From a bacterium UBP1_UBA4771 (GTDB taxonomy: Bacteria; Krumholzibacteriota; Krumholzibacteriia; Krumholzibacteriales; Krumholzibacteriaceae), in assembly GCA_002403295.1 (NCBI GenBank), contig DHHN01000085.1, forward strand, positions 12,363 to 18,544: 6,182 nucleotides of DNA, given 5' to 3'. The position numbers and the translations under genes were made by a program. The first letter of the stretch is position 1; every line of letters starts with the position of its first letter. Shown piece after piece: positions 1 through 6,010 of this stretch. A model generated the notes under the pieces. That model ran no database searches and was not told where the DNA came from. It was given only the letters and a program-made list of their open reading frames with translations.

Positions 1-248
1 CGGAGCTCCGGCTGAAACAGTATCACGAAGGCCACGACCCAGACGGTCTTGAGGCTCGAGAGGATCCAATTGAGCGCGTTCATGTCGAGCCAGCGCGCGA
101 TGAAGGAGAGCGTGATGAGGAGGAAGAGGCCGACGAACATCTGCGCCGATCTCGTTCCCCGGACGAGGAGAAAGAGGCGGTAGAAGATGAACGCGACGAT
201 GAGAATGTCGAGGATGTCGATCGTGAGGTTGATCTGGAAGAAGCTCAT
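1..248 (-). CDS. cdaA: Diadenylate cyclase CdaA, N-terminal part (runs off the left edge)
   Basis: CdaA makes the second messenger c-di-AMP from two ATP at the cytoplasmic membrane; c-di-AMP governs potassium and osmolyte balance and cell-wall homeostasis in bacteria that use it. Only the first 82 codons are present. They begin MSFFQINLTIDILDILIVAF and show the family's three closely spaced hydrophobic segments (about residues 8-28, 36-51 and 64-78), the conserved YRLFLLVRGTRS stretch (23-34), LNWIL (59-63) and the FQPELR junction (78-83) that precedes the cyclase (DAC) domain. The catalytic DGA and RHR motifs lie beyond the window and cannot be checked. The ATG overlaps the folP stop codon as ATGA, and GGAG lies 8 nt upstream inside the end of folP, so translation is probably coupled to folP. 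In many phyla ybbR and glmM follow; here that is unseen. The family call is firm because this N-terminal signature is distinctive. Confidence 0.93.
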   Translation of the reverse strand, partial: MSFFQINLTIDILDILIVAFIFYRLFLLVRGTRSAQMFVGLFLLITLSFIARWLDMNALNWILSSLKTVWVVAFVILFQPEL

Positions 249-1468
249 CGATCCGTCTCCGTTCGTTCGATCGCCCGCCAGACCTTGATGTAGTCGGCCG
301 TCTCGCGGACGTCGTGGACTCGGACGAGGGCGACGCCCCCGGCGCAGCACCGTCCGAGCGCGGCGAGCGCGCCCGCGAGGCGCTCCGGAACCCCGCGCCC
401 CGTGACGGCTCCGATGAAGGCCTTCCGCGAGAAGCCGACCATGACCGGAAAGCCGAGCCCCCGCAGATCGCCGATCTCGGCGAGCAACGAGAGATTGTGC
501 TCCAATCTTTTCCCGAAACCGATGCCCGGGTCAACGATAATCGATTCCGGGGCGATGCCCGCCGCGGCGAGCTCGGCCGCCCGCGATCCGAGCCAGGCGA
601 GAACCTCCGACGTCACGTCCTCGTAACGCGGGTCGATCTGCATCGTTTCCGGCGTGCCCTGCATGTGCATGACGACGACGGCCGCGCCCCGCTTCGACGC
701 GAGATCCGCCATCGCCGGATCCCCGGCGAGCCCCGTCACGTCGTTGACGATCGACGCTCCGAGATCGAGCGCGACGCGGGCGACCTCGCTCCGGCGCGTG
801 TCGATCGAGAGGGGAACGGCAAGCCGCCCCGCGAGCCTTTCGAGCACCGGCCTCACGCGCGCGATCTCCTCCTCGACCGTCACCGGAACCGCCCCCGGCC
901 TCGTCGATTCCCCGCCGACGTCGATCACGCCCGCCCCCTCCGCCGCCATGGCGAGCGCGCGCTCCGCGGCGCGGTCCGGGTCCCGGTGCGCCCCCCCGTC
1001 GCTGAAGCTGTCGGGCGTGACGTTGAGGATGCCGACGACAACGGGCCCCCGGGAGAGGTCGAGCTCTCCGGCCGGCAGACGCACCGGGCGCGGCGGACGA
1101 AGCGCCGCCCCGACGAGACGCTCGATGGCGGCGCCGAGCTCCGGGAGACCGAACGGCTGCCGGGCGAGCTTCGCCGGGAGCCGCTCGAGGCGGTTGCGAT
1201 CGGCGACGACGTAAACGGTCGAGCGATCGGGAGCGCCGGTGATCACGGCCCGGTGGACCGCCGCGTCGGCGCCGAGCGAGAGGAGCTGCTGTTTGATGAT
1301 GTTCGCCGCGGGGGCCGAAACCCCGTCGACGCGCACGACGATGATCTCGGCCTTGCCGGCGATGACGCCGATCCCGTGGGGGTCGACCCCGGCCTCGCCG
1401 AAGCAGCGCTCGAGAGTTCCGCGGTCGCGCGCTGAGATGAGGCGAAGGGGATAGGGCATGGGCTGCAT
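245..1468 (-). CDS. folP: Dihydropteroate synthase with N-terminal extension
   Basis: FolP condenses 6-hydroxymethyl-7,8-dihydropterin diphosphate with p-aminobenzoate to give 7,8-dihydropteroate in folate synthesis; it is the sulfonamide target and acts in the cytoplasm. The product is 407 aa, against about 280 for E. coli FolP. The TIM-barrel domain fills roughly residues 135-400, with every signature intact: GILNVTPDSFSDGG (146-159), DVGGESTRPGA (183-193), SIDT (221-224), NDVTG (242-246), MHMQGTP (267-273), DPGIGFGK (313-320), GFSRK (345-349) and RVHD (383-386). Residues 1-130 form a separate alpha/beta-looking region with ANIIKQQLLSLGADAAVH (55-72) and QPFGL (104-108). From memory, such an extension recurs in FolP of several non-model phyla; its role is unknown to me. 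The open frame continues upstream into ftsH, but that part is Arg/Pro-rich shadow, so the ATG at 1468 is chosen. Its Shine-Dalgarno is weak (GGA 4 nt upstream), and an ATG three codons later (1459) is possible. The stop overlaps the cdaA start. Confidence 0.93.
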   Translation of the reverse strand: MQPMPYPLRLISARDRGTLERCFGEAGVDPHGIGVIAGKAEIIVVRVDGVSAPAANIIKQQLLSLGADAAVHRAVITGAPDRSTVYVVADRNRLERLPAKLARQPFGLPELGAAIERLVGAALRPPRPVRLPAGELDLSRGPVVVGILNVTPDSFSDGGAHRDPDRAAERALAMAAEGAGVIDVGGESTRPGAVPVTVEEEIARVRPVLERLAGRLAVPLSIDTRRSEVARVALDLGASIVNDVTGLAGDPAMADLASKRGAAVVVMHMQGTPETMQIDPRYEDVTSEVLAWLGSRAAELAAAGIAPESIIVDPGIGFGKRLEHNLSLLAEIGDLRGLGFPVMVGFSRKAFIGAVTGRGVPERLAGALAALGRCCAGGVALVRVHDVRETADYIKVWRAIERTETDR

Positions 1469-1521
1469 CGTTCCGGTTATGCGCTCCGTCGGGGGGTGCG
1501 CCGGGTCGCGCGGGGCGGGCG

Positions 1522-3558
1522 TCACCCGGCGGGCTGCTTCGAATCGGCGGCTCCCGGCGGCGCCTCGCCGTCGCCCCGCGGCGCGGCTTGGGACTTCGGC
1601 GGCGCTTCGCCGTTGTCGTTCGCGACGCGCTTCTGCGGCGGCAGGACGCCCTCGCTGAGAAGGATGCGGATCTCGTCGCCGTCGAGCGTCTCGCGCTCGA
1701 GGAGCGCATTGGCGACCGCGTGAAGATCGTCCAGGTGCTCGGTGAGAATCGCGCGCGCCCGCTCGTAGCATTCCTTCATGATCCGGCGCACCTCCTCGTC
1801 GATCTCGCGGGCGGTCTGCTCGCTGAAATCATGCCGGACGGCGATCTCCTTGCCGAGAAAGACCTGCTCCTCGTGGTCGCCGTACGAGATCGGGCCCAAC
1901 TTTTCGCTCATGCCCCAGTTCATGACCATGCTGCGAACGCGCTGCGAGGAATGCTTGATGTCTCCGTAGGCGCCGGTGCTGACGAGGTTAAAGATGATCT
2001 CCTCGGCGACCCGGCCGCCGAGCGACATCGTCACCTCGTCGATGATGTAGTCCCGCGAGAGGTAGAAACGGTCGTCGGCGGGGAGGAACCACGTCCCGCC
2101 GCCCGTCCGTCCGCGCGGGATGATGGTGACCTTGTGAAGCGGGTCGGCGTGCTTGAGGTAGAGGCTCACGACGGTGTGGCCCGCCTCGTGGTACGCGCCC
2201 ATGCGCTTCTCGTCTTCCTTGATGATGCGGCTCTTGCGCTCGGGACCGAGGATGACCTTGTCCTTTGCCTCGTCGAAGTCCTCCATGAGGACCTTGTCGC
2301 GGTTGCGGCGGGCGGCCAGCAGCGCCGCCTCGTTGACCGTGTTCGCGATGTCCGCGCCGGAGAAGCCGGGCGTGCCGCGGGCGAGGGTCTCGAGATCGAC
2401 GTCCGCGGCGAGCGGCACCTTTCGCGTGTGCACCTTGAAGATGCCGAGGCGCCCGCGCAGATCGGGCATGTCGACGACGATGCGGCGGTCGAAGCGTCCG
2501 GGCCGAAGCAGCGCCGGATCGAGCACGTCGGGCCGGTTCGTGGCGGCGAGGAGTATCACGCCTTCGTTCGTCTCGAAGCCGTCCATCTCGACGAGGAGCT
2601 GGTTCAGCGTCTGCTCGCGCTCGTCGTGTCCGCCGCCGAGCCCCGCGCCGCGGTGGCGTCCCACGGCGTCGAGCTCGTCGATGAAGAGGATGCAGGGCGC
2701 GTGCTTCTTTCCCTTGTCGAAGAGATCGCGCACGCGGCTCGCGCCGACGCCGACGAACATCTCGACGAAATCCGATCCGCTCATGCTGAAGAACGGCACG
2801 CCCGCCTCGCCCGCGACCGCCTTCGCCAGCAGCGTCTTGCCCGTGCCCGGCGGTCCGAGGAGAATGACCCCCTTCGGGATCCGCCCGCCGAGCCGCTGGA
2901 ATTTCTTGGGGTCGCGGAGAAACTCGATGATCTCCTGGAGCTCCTCCTTGGCCTCGTCGGCGCCCGCGACATCCGCGAACGTGATGCGGGGGAGGCTGCC
3001 GTCGATCATCTTCGCCTTGCTCTTGCCGAAGCTGAACGCCTTATTCCCCCCCGACTGCATCTGGCGCATGAGGATGACCCAGAGCACGAGCAGCGCGAGG
3101 ATGGGGAGCGCGGTCGCGAGGGCCTTCATCCAGAAGCTGCCGCCCGGAAATTCAGCCTCGATCTGCGCGTCGGGGTTCCTCGCCCAGATCGTGGCGGGCA
3201 GGTCCTTGTCTTCGGCGGGCAGGATGACGCGGAAGCTCGAGATCGAGGCCTCGGTGTTTCCCATCGGGAGGGTGATCTCGCTCGCGAGCTTGCCGCGAAC
3301 CTCGAGCCCCTTGATCTTTATCCGCGCCACGTTCCCCTTGTCGATCTGCCGAATGAACTGGGTGTACGTGAGGGTCCACTCGCGTTCCTTGTTCGAGTTG
3401 AAGAGGAGGAACGCCATGAAGGTGATGATGATGAGCATGATCCAGAGCGCCATGGAGCGGGATTGGCGCTGCGGTCCGGGCAGGGGGACCCCCGGCGGCC
3501 ACTTCTTCGGCGCCGGCGGCTCCCGGCGGGGTTTGCTGGTTTTGGGATCGTCCGTCAT
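1522..3558 (-). CDS. ftsH: ATP-dependent zinc metalloprotease FtsH
   Basis: FtsH is a hexameric, membrane-anchored AAA+ protease that extracts and degrades misassembled membrane proteins and some soluble regulators. The 678-aa product has a basic, proline-rich cytoplasmic N-terminus, TM1 (about 36-53), an extracytoplasmic domain (about 54-142), TM2 (about 143-165), then the AAA+ module: Walker A GPPGTGKT (235-242), pore loop MFVGVG (267-272), Walker B LFIDELDA (291-298), and the second region of homology [20 protein letters not shown] (339-358) with its arginine fingers. The peptidase domain carries HEAGH (457-461) and the third zinc ligand D533 in [12 protein letters not shown] (527-538). 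All catalytic residues are present. The loops after HEAGH ([21 protein letters not shown]) and around 549-570 ([20 protein letters not shown]) differ from the E. coli form. The last 35 residues are low-complexity and probably disordered, with GEAPP twice. AGAGGG lies 6 nt before the ATG. hpt is upstream and folP downstream, an arrangement known in other bacteria; a possible internal promoter precedes the gene. Confidence 0.98.
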   Translation of the reverse strand: MTDDPKTSKPRREPPAPKKWPPGVPLPGPQRQSRSMALWIMLIIITFMAFLLFNSNKEREWTLTYTQFIRQIDKGNVARIKIKGLEVRGKLASEITLPMGNTEASISSFRVILPAEDKDLPATIWARNPDAQIEAEFPGGSFWMKALATALPILALLVLWVILMRQMQSGGNKAFSFGKSKAKMIDGSLPRITFADVAGADEAKEELQEIIEFLRDPKKFQRLGGRIPKGVILLGPPGTGKTLLAKAVAGEAGVPFFSMSGSDFVEMFVGVGASRVRDLFDKGKKHAPCILFIDELDAVGRHRGAGLGGGHDEREQTLNQLLVEMDGFETNEGVILLAATNRPDVLDPALLRPGRFDRRIVVDMPDLRGRLGIFKVHTRKVPLAADVDLETLARGTPGFSGADIANTVNEAALLAARRNRDKVLMEDFDEAKDKVILGPERKSRIIKEDEKRMGAYHEAGHTVVSLYLKHADPLHKVTIIPRGRTGGGTWFLPADDRFYLSRDYIIDEVTMSLGGRVAEEIIFNLVSTGAYGDIKHSSQRVRSMVMNWGMSEKLGPISYGDHEEQVFLGKEIAVRHDFSEQTAREIDEEVRRIMKECYERARAILTEHLDDLHAVANALLERETLDGDEIRILLSEGVLPPQKRVANDNGEAPPKSQAAPRGDGEAPPGAADSKQPAG

Positions 3559-3564
3559 GGCGCA

Positions 3565-3570
3565 CCCTCT
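3565..3570 (-). promoter_or_regulatory. Ribosome binding site of ftsH
   Basis: The sense strand reads AGAGGG with a 6-nt spacer to the ATG at 3558. This fixes the ftsH start. With the candidate promoter just upstream, the predicted leader would be only about 18 nt and consist mostly of this site. Confidence 0.7.
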
Positions 3571-3582
3571 TCGCTTCTACAC

Positions 3583-3611
3583 AACATACGCAACGAAGGT
3601 CGATTTGTCCA
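3583..3611 (-). promoter_or_regulatory. Candidate sigma70-type promoter in front of ftsH
   Basis: In the 62-nt gap between hpt and ftsH the sense strand carries TGGACA (3606-3611, 5 of 6 to the -35 consensus), a 17-nt spacer, and TATGTT (3583-3588, 4 of 6 to the -10 consensus). The gap is markedly richer in A and T than the flanking genes. Transcription would start near 3576, about 18 nt before the ftsH ATG. Internal ftsH promoters are common because ftsH often responds to stress apart from its operon. This rests on motif match and spacing only; no heat-shock (sigma32) motif is evident. Confidence 0.4.
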
Positions 3612-3620
3612 TATCGCGGT

Positions 3621-4313
3621 TCACGTTTCGCGGCGGGTCCGGCGGCCGGCGCCTTCTCCGGCCGCGCTCCCCGGGCGGGCGGGCGCCGCGCGCTTCCCGG
3701 CTTCCCCGGTTTCCGGCTCCACCGACTCCGCGGGAGCGGCCGCGGCAGCCGCGGCTTCCCCCCGGGCGACGGGAACGAGCTCCGCGATATGGGAGAGATT
3801 GCGGTAGCGTTCCATGAAATCGAGCCCGTAGCCGACGACGAAGACGTCCGGCACGCGGAACCCGACGTAGTGAACGGGAACGGTGATCTCGCGGCAGGAG
3901 GGCTTGTCGAGGAGCGCGCAGACGCGCAGGCTGCGCACCTTGCGCCCGAGAAGCAACTCCTCGAGGACCGAGAGGGTGTGGCCCGTGTCGACGATGCCGT
4001 CGATGACGATGACGTCGCGGCCCGCGACGCCGCGGGCCATGTCGTTCACTATCTCTATGCGCTCGCTCCGCTCGAATCCGGAGCCGTAGCTTCGGACCGT
4101 GATGAAGTCGATTTCATGCGGGATCGTCAGATGGCGCACGAGATCGGCGAGAAAAATAAAGCCTCCCTTGAGGAGGCTTATGAAAACGGGGGTCCGGCCC
4201 GCGTAGTCCGTCGAGATCTCTCTCGCGAGCTCGCGGACCCGCGTCTCGATCTCATCCCGCGAGATGAGAACTCGTCCGAGATGAACGGGATTGCCGGTGC
4301 CTTCCGATATCAT
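3621..4313 (-). CDS. hpt: Hypoxanthine (guanine) phosphoribosyltransferase
   Basis: Hpt salvages hypoxanthine and guanine, joining them to PRPP to give IMP or GMP plus pyrophosphate in the cytoplasm. The 230-aa product has the pyrophosphate loop LLKGGF (47-52), the flexible-loop RSYGSG (74-79), the PRPP motif [11 protein letters not shown] (101-111), the purine-binding lysine in DKPS (136-139) and the C-terminal [19 protein letters not shown] (155-173). The core of about 183 residues matches the family's usual length. Two oddities stand out. The PRPP motif reads Asp105-Gly106 where the family normally has Glu-Asp; the presumed catalytic base D109 is kept. A tail of about 45 residues (185-230), rich in Ala, Gly, Arg and Pro with seven consecutive alanines, follows the core; its varied Ala codons argue against simple slippage. 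The coding DNA for the pyrophosphate loop folds into a terminator-like hairpin. AGGA lies 7 nt before the ATG at 4313. tilS-hpt-ftsH is a widespread gene order. Confidence 0.95.
   Translation of the reverse strand: MISEGTGNPVHLGRVLISRDEIETRVRELAREISTDYAGRTPVFISLLKGGFIFLADLVRHLTIPHEIDFITVRSYGSGFERSERIEIVNDMARGVAGRDVIVIDGIVDTGHTLSVLEELLLGRKVRSLRVCALLDKPSCREITVPVHYVGFRVPDVFVVGYGLDFMERYRNLSHIAELVPVARGEAAAAAAAPAESVEPETGEAGKRAAPARPGSAAGEGAGRRTRRET
4151..4179 (-). terminator. Terminator-like hairpin with U-tract inside hpt, sense direction
   Basis: On the hpt sense strand a perfect 8-bp stem AAGCCTCC / GGAGGCTT (4172-4179 with 4159-4166) closes a 5-nt loop, TCAAG, and is followed at once by TATTTTTC (4158-4151). 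This is the shape of an intrinsic terminator. It encodes residues around [11 protein letters not shown] of the pyrophosphate loop. The codons used (ATA, GGA, TTT, ATT, TTT) are unlike the ATC/GGC/TTC preference elsewhere in the window. On the opposite strand the stem is followed by ATGAAAAC, so no U-tract exists in that direction. Whether it terminates during active translation is unknown; ribosomes would normally mask it. It could be chance, or it could act as a polarity or attenuation element. Confidence 0.35.
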
Positions 4314-4320
4314 TTCGTAT

Positions 4321-4330
4321 TCCTGTCCTC
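4321..4330 (-). promoter_or_regulatory. Ribosome binding site of hpt
   Basis: The sense strand reads GAGGACAGGA; the AGGA nearest the start has a 7-nt spacer to the ATG at 4313. It lies in the 54-nt tilS-hpt gap and supports this start over any downstream alternative. Confidence 0.65.
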
Positions 4331-4367
4331 ATCACGGGAGTGTATCACAGGCGGCGTTCCCCGCGCA

Positions 4368-5744
4368 TCAAAATCCTCGCCGGAGCACCGAAAGTTTTAT
4401 GCGGACGGCCGTCCGACGCCCCGCGGGCACGCGGGTGCGCTCGTCCGTCGCGACGCCGGGGACCCAGAACGGCCCGTGTTCGTCCTCGAAGACGGGAATC
4501 TCGTCGCGCCGCGAGCACGGGATCTTCCGGTCGACCATGATGTCGCTCAGCTTTTTGCTTCCCTTCATGCCGAAGGGGGTCATGCGGTCGCCCGGCCGCC
4601 GCGGTCGCACGACGAGGGGGAACCGCAGGGACGAAAAGACCGCCTCCCGCGCCGTGGCCCGCAGTGCCGCCCCCGGCCCCGCCGGCTCGACGATCACCGA
4701 CAGGTTCCACTCGGGGAGGAGATGCCTGCCCGTTCCCCGTATGGAGGCTCCGGGACGCGGCGCCGCGTCCGCCGCGCGCCGAAAGAGAAGATGCCTCTGC
4801 TCGCGGATCACCTCGGCGCCGTGCGGCAGGGACAGGCGCCGTCCCGAGCGACCGGCTCTCGCGAGGCGCTTCACCGCGTCGTAGTGCTTCTTCTCGACGT
4901 CGCGGACGACGCCGAGACGCTCGCGGAGCACGAGATCGACGAGGAGATAGAGCCCGAAATCGTCGAGCCGTTCGATCCTCGTGAGCGCCACGCGGACCTC
5001 GCCGCGCACGCCGGCCCGCGGAATCATCGACCGTATGGGCTCCTCGACCGCGTCTCGGACCTCGGCGAGGTTGTCCGCGAGGCGCAGGAGCGACCGGTCG
5101 ATCGCGGGGTTGAACCGGCCGCGCAGGAGCGGGAGCAGCACGTGACGGACCCGGTTCCTGAGCATGGCCGTGTCGCGGTTGCTCGGGTCGATCGCGTAGC
5201 GGACGCGGGCGCGGCGGAGGAGAGAGCGAAGCTCGTCCCGCCCGCACCCGAGCAGGGGGCGGATGAAAGCGCCCCGCCGCGGAGGCATGCCGGCGAGTCC
5301 GCGCCAGCCGGCGCCGCGGATGATATTGAGAAGGATCGTCTCGATCTGGTCGTCGCGCGTGTGTCCGAGGGCGACGGCCGAGGCCTTCCACGAGGCGGCG
5401 CATTCCTCGAGAAAGCGGTGCCGGAGAAGGCGCGCCGTTTCCTCGAGGCCCATCCGCAGCCTCCGCGACTCGGCCGGAATGTCGCCGGCCCCGCTCATGA
5501 AGGGGAGGTCGAGGGCGCTCGCGCGGCGCTCGACGATCGATCGTTCGCGGGCCGCTTCGGGCCGAATGCCGTGCTCGAAGTGCGCGACGGCGAGCGCAAA
5601 GCCCTCGTCGCGGGCGATCCGGGCGAGGATCTCGAGAAGCGCCATCGAGTCGGGTCCGCCCGACACCGCGGCAATGACGCGGCTTCCCGGCGCGCAAAGG
5701 CCCCGGGAGATCATCCACTCCCTGACCGTGTCGATACAGCTCAT
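4368..5744 (-). CDS. tilS: tRNA(Ile)-lysidine synthetase TilS
   Basis: TilS uses ATP and lysine to turn C34 of tRNA-Ile2 (CAU) into lysidine, changing both its codon (AUG to AUA) and its amino acid identity (Met to Ile); it is usually essential. The 458-aa product opens with the PP-loop SGGPDS (28-33), followed by AHFEHGIRPEA (54-64), GHTRDDQIET (127-136), RGAGWRGLAGM (143-153), RPLL (162-165) and the tRNA-contact segment DPSNRDTAMLRNRVR (186-200). A middle helical region (about 215-300) follows. The C-terminal domain has RPRRPGDRMTPFGMKGSKK (380-398) and VDRKIP (404-409). The length fits the long, two-domain (E. coli-like) form. Glu57 replaces the usual Asn or Asp of the HxNH motif, a minor deviation. 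The chosen ATG at 5744 has no clear Shine-Dalgarno; an ATG at 5714 has GGGAG close by (3 nt), but that start would trim the helix before the PP-loop. The gene lies 49 nt downstream of a CAU-anticodon tRNA on the same strand. Confidence 0.95.
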   Translation of the reverse strand: MSCIDTVREWMISRGLCAPGSRVIAAVSGGPDSMALLEILARIARDEGFALAVAHFEHGIRPEAARERSIVERRASALDLPFMSGAGDIPAESRRLRMGLEETARLLRHRFLEECAASWKASAVALGHTRDDQIETILLNIIRGAGWRGLAGMPPRRGAFIRPLLGCGRDELRSLLRRARVRYAIDPSNRDTAMLRNRVRHVLLPLLRGRFNPAIDRSLLRLADNLAEVRDAVEEPIRSMIPRAGVRGEVRVALTRIERLDDFGLYLLVDLVLRERLGVVRDVEKKHYDAVKRLARAGRSGRRLSLPHGAEVIREQRHLLFRRAADAAPRPGASIRGTGRHLLPEWNLSVIVEPAGPGAALRATAREAVFSSLRFPLVVRPRRPGDRMTPFGMKGSKKLSDIMVDRKIPCSRRDEIPVFEDEHGPFWVPGVATDERTRVPAGRRTAVRIKLSVLRRGF

Positions 5745-5793
5745 CTGAAAGCGGGTGTCGAGCCGCGGAACGCATCGGCCTGAAATAATTATC

Positions 5794-5869
5794 TGGTGGC
5801 GGTGCAGGGACTCGAACCCCGGACACAGAGATTATGATTCTCCTGCTCTACCAGCTGAGCTACACCGCC
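5794..5869 (-). tRNA. tRNA-Met (CAU), elongator type, with encoded CCA
   Basis: The 76-nt minus-strand sequence folds into a complete cloverleaf. The acceptor GGCGGTG pairs with CACCGCC, followed by discriminator A and a genomically encoded CCA. The D arm is GCTC/GAGC, and the anticodon arm GGAGA/TCTCT has loop ATCATAA, placing anticodon CAU at 5834-5836. The variable loop has 5 nt, and the T arm CGGGG/CCCTG has loop TTCGAGT. A paired G1-C72 and no run of three G-C pairs in the anticodon stem exclude the initiator. CAU leaves elongator Met or the lysidine-modified Ile2. Acceptor pairs 4-69 and 5-68 are G-C, whereas E. coli TilS recognises C-G at both (as recalled), and the 5' half closely resembles Bacillus elongator tRNA-Met. 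Met is therefore preferred, but Ile2 is not strictly excluded. It is probably cut out of the transcript that continues into tilS. Confidence 0.95.
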
Positions 5870-5880
5870 ACAGCCGTAGA

Positions 5881-5910
5881 ATAGTAGGGACGAGGCCATG
5901 CCCCTGTCAA
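5881..5910 (-). promoter_or_regulatory. Sigma70-type promoter of the tRNA-Met/tilS unit
   Basis: The minus strand carries a perfect TTGACA (5905-5910), an 18-nt spacer, and TACTAT (5881-5886, 5 of 6 to TATAAT). The start would fall near 5874, leaving about 5 nt before the mature tRNA 5' end, as expected for a tRNA promoter. No terminator is visible in the 49 nt between the tRNA and tilS, so this promoter probably also drives tilS, hpt and genes beyond. Confidence 0.75.
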
Positions 5911-5945
5911 GGAAAAAGCTCGGAAGTGCCGTTCGGATAAGCCCC

Positions 5946-5974
5946 TTGCACGCGGTCCGCCGTTTTGCTATAGA
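5946..5974 (+). promoter_or_regulatory. Candidate sigma70-type promoter of ilvC with extended -10
   Basis: The plus strand has TTGCAC (5946-5951, a partial -35), a 17-nt spacer, and TATAGA (5969-5974) preceded by TGC, giving an extended -10 element. Transcription would begin near 5981, leaving a leader of about 30 nt before ilvC. That leader is too short for a leader-peptide attenuator or T-box, so any control would act on initiation. It is divergent from the tRNA promoter, with about 35 nt between the two -35 elements. Confidence 0.5.
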
Positions 5975-5997
5975 TAAAGGGCTGTTTTTCAACGAAC

Positions 5998-6003
5998 AGG
6001 GAG
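5998..6003 (+). promoter_or_regulatory. Ribosome binding site of ilvC
   Basis: AGGGAG with a 7-nt spacer precedes the ATG at 6011. This is strong and well placed, and it decides the ilvC start. Confidence 0.75.
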
Positions 6004-6010
6004 CCAGCGG

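Noticed and set aside
1469..1771. Upstream extension of the folP frame (start at 1771) into ftsH
   Set aside because: The extra residues are Arg/Pro/Ala shadow of the ftsH C-terminal codons. Family-like sequence begins at the ATG at 1468.
1588..3807. Long plus-strand open frame (739 codons) antisense to ftsH
   Set aside because: Its product is Arg/Asp/Glu/Val-rich with no recognisable domain, and it mirrors ftsH with its GC-rich third positions. High-GC genes commonly give such antisense open frames. The FtsH reading has every motif.
4171..4206. Strong plus-strand Shine-Dalgarno AGGAGG followed by ATG, encoding MKTGVRPA then stop
   Set aside because: The spacer is only 3 nt, the frame has 8 codons, and the AGGAGG is one arm of the hairpin inside hpt. 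No promoter is seen for it.
4339..4347. Extended -10-like TGATACACT on the minus strand before hpt
   Set aside because: No -35 hexamer is found at a suitable distance; one partial motif is not enough to call a promoter.
3789..5783. Plus-strand open frame (664 codons) antisense to hpt and tilS
   Set aside because: It is charged low-complexity sequence with no domain, spans two real genes and their gap, and is explained by GC-rich codon bias.
5745..5793. Possible terminator between the tRNA and tilS
   Set aside because: Only a short GCCG/CGGC pairing around a 10-nt loop is found, with no U-tract after it.
4345..5826. Minus-strand open frame (493 codons) overlapping tilS in another frame
   Set aside because: It is Arg/Pro-rich, begins inside the tRNA, and competes with the fully motif-supported TilS frame.
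5755..5992. Small open frames on both strands across the tRNA (products containing CRDSNPGHRDYDS or VAQLVEQENHN)
   Set aside because: These are the familiar false peptides produced by translating tRNA genes; the cloverleaf explains the conservation.
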